Part shown: piece by piece, positions 1 to 4,913 of the stretch | How the letters are laid out: each line of letters begins with the position of its first letter | Position numbering within the stretch: the first letter of the stretch is position 1 | Origin: Actinomycetes bacterium | Lineage (GTDB): Bacteria; Actinomycetota; Acidimicrobiia; Acidimicrobiales; RAAP-2 | Assembly (NCBI GenBank): GCA_021802025.1 | Contig: JAKABC010000083.1 | Coordinates: 2,543-7,589, forward strand | DNA: 5,047 nt | Direction of reading: 5' to 3' | Made by a program: the position numbers and the translations under genes | The notes under the pieces: model-generated | The model's input: the letters and a program-made list of their open reading frames with translations, nothing else | What the model was told of the DNA's origin: nothing | Databases searched by the model: none

Positions 1-399
1 CCACATCGGGACGGAGCGCTTGAGCGCGTCGATGCAGTAGCGGCCGGCCTCGAAGGCCTCGGCGCGGTGGGGGGCGGCCACGACGACGAGCACCGTCGGC
101 TCGCCGAGCTCGACCCGGCCGACCCGGTGGTGCAGCGCCACGGCCGCGACGTCGGGCCAGCGCCGCCGGGCCTCCTCGGCGACCTCGCCGAGCCGGGCGA
201 GGGCGTGGGGCTCGCTCGTCTCGTACTCGAGGGCGCTCACCGCGTCGTGGTCGGCCGAGTGGTCCCGGACCGTGCCCGAGAAGGTCACGACGGCGCCGCA
301 GCCGGGCCTCGTCGCCCAGGCGACCAGGGGGTCGAGGGCGAGGGGCTCGGGGGTGACCGCGACCCAGGTCGGCGAGGACTCGGCCGTCACGGCGCTCAT
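1..399 (-). CDS. moaE: Molybdopterin synthase catalytic (large) subunit MoaE, C-terminus cut by window edge
   Basis: MoaE is the large subunit of cytoplasmic molybdopterin synthase; with thiocarboxylated MoaD it inserts the two dithiolene sulfurs into cyclic pyranopterin monophosphate. Reading from ATG at 399 the frame stays open for 133 codons to the window edge. Family hallmarks are visible: GAVVTFSGTVRDHS (residues 35-48), LEYE (57-60), ALHHRVGRVELGE (88-100), AAPHRAEAFEAGRYCIDALK (108-127) and VPMW (130-133). K127 corresponds to the conserved active-site lysine in the family's DxLK motif. The family usually runs to about 140-150 residues, so only the last few, including the usual W-K-x-E lysine, are missing. 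The start is uncertain: ATG 399 has no Shine-Dalgarno, whereas GTG at 390 sits 7 nt behind a TAGGAT box and would fit a leaderless message. It is divergent from modA. MoaD is not in the window. The family call is very secure. Confidence 0.95.
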   Translation of the reverse strand, partial: MSAVTAESSPTWVAVTPEPLALDPLVAWATRPGCGAVVTFSGTVRDHSADHDAVSALEYETSEPHALARLGEVAEEARRRWPDVAAVALHHRVGRVELGEPTVLVVVAAPHRAEAFEAGRYCIDALKRSVPMW

Positions 400-403
400 C
401 CTA
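398..403 (-). promoter_or_regulatory. Candidate -10 box for moaE (TAGGAT)
   Basis: On the minus strand TAGGAT (403 to 398) matches the actinobacterial TAnnnT -10 pattern and overlaps the ATG at 399-397. Seven bases later comes the in-frame GTG at 390-388, where transcription would be expected to begin, giving a leaderless message that starts at or next to a GTG. No recognisable -35 hexamer is seen about 17 bp upstream. The overlapping CTATAGG could give a slightly different position. This is a prediction from base pattern and spacing only. Confidence 0.4.
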
Positions 404-413
404 TAGAGGAGCC

Positions 414-435
414 CTTCGCGCCCCGCGAGGCGAAG
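414..435. repeat. Inverted repeat in moaE-modA intergenic region
   Basis: CTTCGC (414-419) and GCGAAG (430-435) form 6-bp arms around a 10-base spacer, upstream of moaE. A second, interleaved pair, CCCCGCG (421-427) and CGCGGGG (450-456), overlaps it. Either could be a protein-binding site or mRNA hairpin for a longer moaE transcript, but short GC-rich dyads arise easily by chance at this composition. The rest of the divergent region (391-545) shows no gene and no ModE-like operator. Confidence 0.25.
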
Positions 436-499
436 AGCCCCCCGGGGCGCGCGGGGACGGGCGGGCACCCACGCGCACATGCGCTGAGTAATGGAGAGA

Positions 500-517
500 C
501 GGCGCGCAGGTGCGCCG
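500..517. promoter_or_regulatory. Inverted repeat upstream of the modA -10 box, possible operator
   Basis: CGGCGC (500-505) and GCGCCG (512-517) are perfect 6-bp arms separated by 6 bases. The dyad lies 16 to 33 bases before the modA -10 box (533-538), so it covers where a -35 element would be; no -35 hexamer is visible there. A regulator bound here could control modA-modBC. It does not resemble the dyad in front of the HTH-Mop gene, so a link to that protein is not shown by sequence. Confidence 0.3.
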
Positions 518-532
518 CGAAACGGGCGATGT

Positions 533-538
533 TACTGT
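533..538 (+). promoter_or_regulatory. Candidate -10 box for the modA-modBC operon (TACTGT)
   Basis: TACTGT fits TAnnnT. The seven bases after it lead exactly to A546 of the ATG at 546-548, so a transcript starting at A546 would be leaderless. This stands in for a Shine-Dalgarno, which is absent before ATG 546, and is the main reason for choosing that start over the in-frame GTG at 510. The box would lie inside the coding region if GTG 510 were used. Confidence 0.5.
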
Positions 539-545
539 TCCTGCG

Positions 546-1469
546 ATGGGGGAGCGGACGGGGAGAGACGGCGTGCGCCGGCCCATCGACCGGCGCGGGA
601 TCGCGGGTCGGGCCCTCGCGGCCGTCCTCGCCCTCGGGCTCCTCGGCGCGACCGGGGCGTTGCCCGCGGCGGCGACGCGCGAGCGCGCCTCGGGACCGGT
701 GGACGTGCTCTACGCCGGCTCCCTCCTCGACCTCATGACCCAGTCGATCGGGCCGGCCTTCCACCGCGCGACCGGCTATAGCGTGAGCGGCGTCGCGAAC
801 GGCTCGAACGCCCTCGCCACCGAGATCAAGGGCGGCACCCAGGTCGCCGACGTCTTCCTCAGCGCCTCGCCCACGGTCAACGACTCGCTCGCGGGCGCCG
901 CGAACGGCGACTGGCTCAGCTCGTACACGGTCTTCGGCGCCTCGCCGCTCGTCCTCGGCTACGACCCGCACTCGCGGTTCGCGTCGGCCCTGCGCTCGAA
1001 GCCCTGGTACGACGTCGTCGGACGGCCCGGGTTCCGCTTGGGCCGCACCGACCCCGCGACCGACCCCAAGGGCGTGCTCGCCGTCGACGCCCTTGAGGGC
1101 GTCGCCCTCAGCTACGCCAGGCCCGGCCTCGACGCGCTCGCCACCGCGGGCGCCGACGTCTTCCCCGAGACGGCCCTCGTGGGCGAGCTCCAGGCCGGCC
1201 AGCTCGACGCCGGCTTCTTCTACGCCGTCGAGGCCCGGGCCGCGCACCTCGCGACGGTCCCGCTCGTGGGGACGGGGCTCGCCGGGGACTACACGGTGGC
1301 GGTTCTCAACCGGGCCCCGCACCGCGCCGCCGCGCGGGCCTTCGTCGCGTTCCTGCTCGGGCCCGTCGGGCGGCGGCTCCTGCGCGCGAACGGCATCACC
1401 CCGATCGTCCCGGCGAGAGTCGTGCCCGACGCGGGCGGCGCGCCGACGACGACGTCGACGACCCCGTGA
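546..1469 (+). CDS. modA: Molybdate/tungstate ABC transporter substrate-binding protein (ModA/WtpA type)
   Basis: This is an extracytoplasmic oxyanion-binding protein that delivers molybdate or tungstate to the permease encoded next. From ATG 546 it is 307 residues; an in-frame GTG at 510 would add 12. An N-terminal arginine pair, a hydrophobic segment of about 20 residues and LPAAA resemble an export signal ending in a signal peptidase I site. The mature part shows family motifs: VLYAGSLLDLM, then NGSNALATEIKGG and ADVFLSAS (the Ser-bearing oxyanion pocket), GRTDPATDPKG as in the WtpA/archaeal-type branch, and GELQAGQLDAGFFYAVEA. The tail is Thr-rich. Oddly for a binding protein of a Gram-positive-type cell, no cysteine occurs anywhere, so there is no lipobox; RRGI before the hydrophobic core is at best a weak Tat motif. 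The stop overlaps modBC by 4 nt. Metal preference between Mo and W cannot be read from sequence. Confidence 0.93.
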   Translation: MGERTGRDGVRRPIDRRGIAGRALAAVLALGLLGATGALPAAATRERASGPVDVLYAGSLLDLMTQSIGPAFHRATGYSVSGVANGSNALATEIKGGTQVADVFLSASPTVNDSLAGAANGDWLSSYTVFGASPLVLGYDPHSRFASALRSKPWYDVVGRPGFRLGRTDPATDPKGVLAVDALEGVALSYARPGLDALATAGADVFPETALVGELQAGQLDAGFFYAVEARAAHLATVPLVGTGLAGDYTVAVLNRAPHRAAARAFVAFLLGPVGRRLLRANGITPIVPARVVPDAGGAPTTTSTTP

Positions 1470-3334
1470 GGCGGGCTGCGCCCTGGCGCAGCCCGCTCGC
1501 CTGGCTCGGCGGGGTCCTCGCCCTCTACCTCGGCTACCCGCTCCTCGCCTTCGTCGTGCGCCTCGTGCGCTCGCCGCAGCGGGGCTTCCACGTGCCGGGC
1601 CTTTTCGAGGCGCTCACGGTGTCCCTCGTGGGCGCGACGATCACCCTCGCCCTGGTGAGCCTCGTCGGGGTCCCTCTGGCCTACGTGCTCGCGCGTTCGC
1701 GGGGCCGGATCGCCTCGGTGGTGGGTCTGGTCGTGCAGGTGCCCCTCGCCCTGCCGCCCCTCATGGGCGGGATCGTGATGATCTACCTCGTCGGGCCCTA
1801 CACCCTCCTCGGCCGGCTCTTCGGGGGCCGGCTCACCGACTCGATGGCCGGGGTCGTGATCGCGATGTCGTTCGTCTCGGCGCCCTTCCTCGTCGTCGCG
1901 GCCCGGGCCGCCTTCAGGGCCGTCGACGCCTCGCGCCTCGAGGTCGCGGCGACCCTCGGCCACGGCGAGGTGGCCCGGTTCTTCCGGGTGGCCGTGCCCG
2001 AGGCCGGCGAGGGGATCCGCGCGGGGATGCTGCTCACGTGGCTGCGCGCCTTCGGCGAGTACGGCGCGGTCGTGGTGCTCGCCTACAACCCCGCCTCGCT
2101 GCCCGTCTACACCTACAACCAGTTCAGCGGCCGGGGGCTGCCCACGACGCTCGCCCCGACGGCCCTCGCCCTCGGGGTGGCGGTGCTCGTCGTCCTCGTC
2201 AGTCGGGCTCGGCGGCCGAGCCGCGCCATCCCCGCGCGCGAGGACGTCCCCGTCGCGACGCGCGCGCGCACCTCGACGGGCGCGCCCGTGGCGGCCCCCC
2301 GGCCGGTGCGCTTCGACCTCGACCACCGCGTGGGCGACTTCCACCTGCGCCTCGCCCACGAGGGGTCGACGGCCCACCTCGGCGTCCTCGGGCCCTCCGG
2401 GGCCGGCAAGTCGGCCCTCCTGCGCTCGCTCGCCGGCCTCTACGGCCCGGCGCCCGGACCCGTCTGGTTCGGCGAGGAGGAGGTCACGGACCGGCCGGTC
2501 GAGCGACGGGCCGTCGGCTACGTGGCCCAGGGCTTCGCCCTCTACCCGCACCTCACGGTGTGGCGCCACGCGCTGTTCGCGCGCGGGGCGACCCCCGAGC
2601 TCGCCCGGCACTGGATCGACCGGCTGGGGCTCTCGGGCCTCGAGGGGCGTCGTCCGGCCGAGCTCTCGGGCGGGCAGCGCCAGCGGGTGGGTCTCGCCCA
2701 GGTCCTGTGCGCCTCGCCCCAGGTCCTCCTGCTCGACGAGCCCTTCTCCGCCCTCGACGTGCCGGTCCGGCTCGAGCTGCGCCGCGAGCTGCGGGCCCTG
2801 CAGCGCGAGACCGGCCTCGCCACGGTGCTCGTGACCCACGACCCGGCCGAGGCGGCCTTCCTCGCCGACGAGCTGCTCGTCGTCGCCGAGGGCCGGCTCC
2901 TCCAGCGCGGCCCGAGCCGCGCGCTCTTCGCCCGCCCGGCGAGCGAGCGGGTGGCTCGGCTCCTCGGGGTGGAGAACCTCCTCGAGGGCGTCGTCGTCGG
3001 CCCCGGGGCGATCGAGGTGGTGGGCCGCACCCTCGCGGTGGCCCCCCACGACCTGGCGACCGGCACCCCCGTGCACTGGAGCGTGCGGCCCGAGCGGGTC
3101 GCGCTCGTCGAGGGCCCCGGTGGGGCCGAGCCCGAGGGCGCCCTCGTGGGCGAGGTGATCGACGTCGTCGACACGGGGCTCTACGTCGACGTCGTCGTCG
3201 CCCTCGGCGGGGGCGTCGAGCTGCGCGCCCGCGCGCCCGAGGCGGCCGCCGTGCCCGGCGAGCGACGCGCGCTCGTCGTCGAGCCCGAGGGGGTCGCGCT
3301 GTGGCCCGTCGAGCGGGCCGGGGCGCCGGCCTAG
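1466..3334 (+). CDS. modBC: Molybdate ABC transporter, fused ModB permease and ModC ATPase
   Basis: One 622-residue chain carries both the membrane and the ATP-hydrolysing parts of the molybdate importer, which are usually separate proteins. Residues 1-250 are ModB: about six hydrophobic segments (near 11-31, 47-70, 84-108, 128-148, 186-206, 229-246) and the ATPase-coupling EAA-type loop (E159-AAT-LG through about 200, ending AFGEYGAV). An Arg/Pro/Ala-rich linker spans 247-280. Residues 281-500 are a complete ABC domain: Walker A GPSGAGKS (309-316), Q-loop Q355, signature LSGGQ (400-404), Walker B LLLDEP (421-426), D-loop SALD (428-431), H-loop H458. Residues about 555-615 resemble a TOBE/Mop oxyanion-binding domain. 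No catalytic residue is missing and the frame is continuous, so this looks like a real fusion. GTG 1466 overlaps the modA stop (GTGA), and there is no Shine-Dalgarno, so translation is probably coupled. A functional importer would need two copies of the chain. Confidence 0.93.
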   Translation: MRRAAPWRSPLAWLGGVLALYLGYPLLAFVVRLVRSPQRGFHVPGLFEALTVSLVGATITLALVSLVGVPLAYVLARSRGRIASVVGLVVQVPLALPPLMGGIVMIYLVGPYTLLGRLFGGRLTDSMAGVVIAMSFVSAPFLVVAARAAFRAVDASRLEVAATLGHGEVARFFRVAVPEAGEGIRAGMLLTWLRAFGEYGAVVVLAYNPASLPVYTYNQFSGRGLPTTLAPTALALGVAVLVVLVSRARRPSRAIPAREDVPVATRARTSTGAPVAAPRPVRFDLDHRVGDFHLRLAHEGSTAHLGVLGPSGAGKSALLRSLAGLYGPAPGPVWFGEEEVTDRPVERRAVGYVAQGFALYPHLTVWRHALFARGATPELARHWIDRLGLSGLEGRRPAELSGGQRQRVGLAQVLCASPQVLLLDEPFSALDVPVRLELRRELRALQRETGLATVLVTHDPAEAAFLADELLVVAEGRLLQRGPSRALFARPASERVARLLGVENLLEGVVVGPGAIEVVGRTLAVAPHDLATGTPVHWSVRPERVALVEGPGGAEPEGALVGEVIDVVDTGLYVDVVVALGGGVELRARAPEAAAVPGERRALVVEPEGVALWPVERAGAPA

Positions 3335-3732
3335 TAGCGCTCGGGGATCTCGACCGAGACGTTCGTCGCCTTCACCACGGCGTCGACGACGACCCCCGGG
3401 GCGAGGGCCAGCTCGTCGGCGGCCTCGCGGGTGATCACCGAGACGAAGCGGTGGGGCCCCGCCTGGACCTCGACCTGGGCGACGACCGCGTCGCGCACGA
3501 CCCTCGTCACGATCCCCACGAAGCGGTTGCGCGCCGACTGGGCCCGCGGGCGCGTCGGCGAGGGGGACTCGGCCAGGGCGACCGCGGCCGCCGCCAGGTC
3601 CTCACCGGCAAAGACCCGTCGCCCGGCCTCGTCGAGGCGCGAGGCCAGCCGGCCCGACTCGGCCCAGCGGCGCACCGTGTCGGGGCTCACCCCGAGCAGC
3701 TCGGCCGCCTGGGTGGTGCGATAGAGGCTCAC
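3331..3732 (-). CDS. MerR/excisionase-type HTH protein with C-terminal Mop/TOBE domain, likely molybdate-responsive regulator
   Basis: This 133-residue protein joins two modules. Residues 4-46 are a MerR/excisionase-like helix-turn-helix (TTQAAELLGVSPDTVRRWAESG, then R38-R39-V-F and ED). Residues 66-130 are a single Mop/TOBE domain, recognised from SARNRFVGIV, VSVITREAADELAL and VVKATNVSVE. Mop domains bind molybdate or tungstate as oligomers. The two parts together suggest a cytoplasmic DNA-binding oxyanion sensor in place of ModE; the effector and targets are inference. GTG 3732 is chosen because the HTH starts at once and a TAGGGT box lies 6 nt before it; no Shine-Dalgarno is seen. A 19-bp dyad covers that box, consistent with autoregulation. 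Its stop overlaps the modBC stop (convergent, CTAG). It follows moaA by 32 nt and might also be read from upstream. Alternatively it is a molybdate-storage molbindin with a vestigial HTH. Confidence 0.88.
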   Translation of the reverse strand: MSLYRTTQAAELLGVSPDTVRRWAESGRLASRLDEAGRRVFAGEDLAAAAVALAESPSPTRPRAQSARNRFVGIVTRVVRDAVVAQVEVQAGPHRFVSVITREAADELALAPGVVVDAVVKATNVSVEIPERY

Positions 3733-3735
3733 GGT

Positions 3736-3754
3736 TCGACCCTAGCCAGGTCGA
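3736..3754. promoter_or_regulatory. 19-bp dyad over the HTH-Mop gene's -10 box, candidate operator
   Basis: TCGACC (3736-3741) and GGTCGA (3749-3754) are perfect 6-bp arms around a 7-base spacer. The dyad fully covers the predicted -10 box (3739-3744) of the regulator gene and lies in the 32-bp gap after moaA. A dimeric regulator bound here would block its own promoter, so autorepression is the simplest reading. The same arms were not found by eye in the modA-moaE gap or before moaA. Confidence 0.45.
3739..3744 (-). promoter_or_regulatory. Candidate -10 box for the HTH-Mop gene (TAGGGT)
   Basis: TAGGGT on the minus strand fits TAnnnT, and the 6 bases after it lead directly to the GTG start at 3732, again giving a leaderless message. 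No -35 hexamer is recognisable, which is common in actinobacterial promoters. If real, the gene can be expressed independently of moaA. Confidence 0.45.
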
Positions 3755-3764
3755 GCGGCGCGGC

Positions 3765-4874
3765 CTAACCGCCGATCATCGACATCGAGCGGCGCGGGGC
3801 GAGGAAGCCCGGCTCGTTGATGGCGTGTCCGGGGTGCTTCGCGCCGACGGCGGCGCGCAGCACGTCGGCCAGCATCTCGTCCGAGCCGCCGGCGCGCATC
3901 ACGTCGCGCACCGAGAGCTCGTCGTCGGAGAAGAGGCAGTTGCGGATCGCCCCGTCGGCCGTGAGGCGCAGCCGGTTGCACGTCCCGCAGAAGGGCTGGG
4001 TCACCGAGGAGATGAACCCGACCTCGCCGAGCCCGTCGGCGAAGGCGAAGCGCTCGGCCGGCGCGGCGCCGGAGCCCTCGAGGGGTACCAGCGGGAAGTG
4101 GGCGGCGATGGTCGAGGCGATCTCGGCGCCGGGCACCAGGCGCGGTCGCTCCCAGTGGCCGCCGGCGTCGAGGGGCATGAACTCGATGAAGCGCACGACG
4201 CGACCGGTCGCGCGCGCGAAGCGGGCGAAGTCGAGGACCTCGTCGTCGTTCTCGCCGCGCAGCACCACCACGTTGACCTTGAGCGGGGTGAGTCCGGCCG
4301 CCTCGGCGGCGTCCATGGCGGCGAGCACCGTCGCCAGGTCCCCGCGCCGGCGGATCGCGGCGAAGCGCTCGGGGCGCAGCGAGTCACAGCTCACGTTCAC
4401 CCGGGTGAGCCCGGCCTCGGCCAGGGGGGCGGCCAGCGGAGCGAGCAGGGTCGCGTTCGTCGTGAGGCTCAGGTCGCTAAAGCCGATCTCGGCGAGCTGG
4501 GCCACGAGGCGGACGAGGTTGCGCCGCATCAGGGGCTCGCCCCCGGTGAGGCGCACCGAGGTGACCCCGAGGGCGCGCGCGACGCGCCCGAGCCGGGCGA
4601 TCTCTTCGAAACTGAGGAGTTCCGCGCGCGGCAGGAAGGTCACGTCCTCGGGGATGCAGTAGACACAGCGCAGGTTGCACCGGTCGGTGACCGAGATGCG
4701 CAGGTCGTCGTGGACCCGCCCGTAGCGATCGACGAGGGGCCCCTCGAGCCCGCCCGGGGCGGGGGCGGCGAGGGTGGCGAGGCGGGGGTGGGGGCGCACC
4801 GACACCGCCACCGCCGACGCGGGGCCGCCGGGCGAGGTGTCCCTTGGAGCGACCCGGGGGTCGAAGAGTCCCAC
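3765..4874 (-). CDS. moaA: GTP 3',8-cyclase MoaA (radical SAM)
   Basis: MoaA performs the first step of Moco biosynthesis, the radical-SAM conversion of GTP to 3',8-cyclo-7,8-dihydro-GTP, which MoaC then rearranges. The 369-residue product has both 4Fe-4S sites: the SAM cluster C66-x3-C70-x2-C73 and the C-terminal GTP-binding cluster C296-x2-C299-x13-C313. TGGEPLMR (110-117), LTTNATLL (137-144), NVSCDSL (160-166) and FIEFMPLD (229-236) are family motifs. The chain ends in the required Gly-Gly (SMIGG). Homology begins at LVDRYGRVHDDLRIS (47-61), leaving a Pro/Ala-rich 46-residue N-terminal extension. GTG 4874 is preferred because a TAGCAT box sits 8 nt before it. It lies 26 nt downstream of the moaC-like stop and 32 nt upstream of the HTH-Mop gene, all on the same strand. 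All catalytic features are intact. Confidence 0.97.
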   Translation of the reverse strand: MGLFDPRVAPRDTSPGGPASAVAVSVRPHPRLATLAAPAPGGLEGPLVDRYGRVHDDLRISVTDRCNLRCVYCIPEDVTFLPRAELLSFEEIARLGRVARALGVTSVRLTGGEPLMRRNLVRLVAQLAEIGFSDLSLTTNATLLAPLAAPLAEAGLTRVNVSCDSLRPERFAAIRRRGDLATVLAAMDAAEAAGLTPLKVNVVVLRGENDDEVLDFARFARATGRVVRFIEFMPLDAGGHWERPRLVPGAEIASTIAAHFPLVPLEGSGAAPAERFAFADGLGEVGFISSVTQPFCGTCNRLRLTADGAIRNCLFSDDELSVRDVMRAGGSDEMLADVLRAAVGAKHPGHAINEPGFLAPRRSMSMIGG

Positions 4875-4882
4875 TGGCTGCG

Positions 4883-4888
4883 ATGCTA
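4883..4888 (-). promoter_or_regulatory. Candidate -10 box for moaA (TAGCAT)
   Basis: TAGCAT on the minus strand matches TAnnnT. Seven bases later is A4875 and then the GTG at 4874-4872, so transcription would begin at or one base before the start codon. There is no -35 hexamer; that position is occupied by the hairpin at 4891-4913. It allows moaA to be transcribed separately from the moaC-like gene. Confidence 0.45.
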
Positions 4889-4890
4889 AC

Positions 4891-4913
4891 GGGCGCCCCC
4901 TTAGGGGGCGCCC
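4891..4913. terminator. Perfect 10-bp hairpin at the moaC-like stop, terminator or operator
   Basis: GGGCGCCCCC (4891-4900) and GGGGGCGCCC (4904-4913) are perfect inverted arms around a 3-base loop that is the TAA stop of the upstream minus-strand gene. No T-run follows on the minus strand, so it is not a classical intrinsic terminator; it could be a U-less hairpin or an aid to Rho. Each arm also contains the 8-bp palindrome GGGCGCCC (4891-4898 and 4906-4913, 15 bp apart), and the element falls where the moaA -35 should be, so a double operator is the alternative. Confidence 0.5.

Noticed and set aside
391..545. ModE operator or Moco riboswitch in the divergent region
   Set aside because: No TATA-rich ModE half-sites are present, and the predicted leaderless starts leave no 5' leader that could hold a riboswitch.
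510..545. Upstream GTG at 510 as the modA start
   Set aside because: It would put the TACTGT box inside the gene and adds 12 residues before an already complete export signal; the GGAG at 493-496 is rather far upstream. ATG 546 is preferred though not proven.
1438..1466. GAC-rich short repeat at the 3' end of modA
   Set aside because: It is just codon usage for the Thr-rich C-terminal tail and not a separate repeat element.
546..1469. TupA-type tungstate-specific binding protein
   Set aside because: The YAGSL, ADVFLSAS and GRTDPxxDPKG motifs fit the ModA/WtpA group instead; the partner is also a ModB/ModC type fusion.
2200..2310. Frameshift or missed gene boundary creating an artificial modB-modC fusion
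   Set aside because: The frame is continuous from the last membrane helix through the linker to the ATPase, base usage stays typical of coding, and no start with a ribosome site is seen at the junction.
1289..3076. Long open frame antisense to modBC
   Set aside because: The product is a His/Glu/Gly/Arg-rich low-complexity chain typical of the strand opposite a GC-rich gene, with no recognisable domain and no promoter.
1093..3768. Very long open frame on the plus strand overlapping modA, modBC and the regulator in another phase
   Set aside because: Its product is Arg/Pro/Ala-rich and low complexity with no family motifs, while the overlapped frames encode complete, motif-bearing proteins. 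GC-rich DNA opens such shadow frames routinely.
3825..4889. Long open frame antisense to moaA
   Set aside because: moaA on the opposite strand has every catalytic motif; this antisense product is low complexity and resembles nothing.
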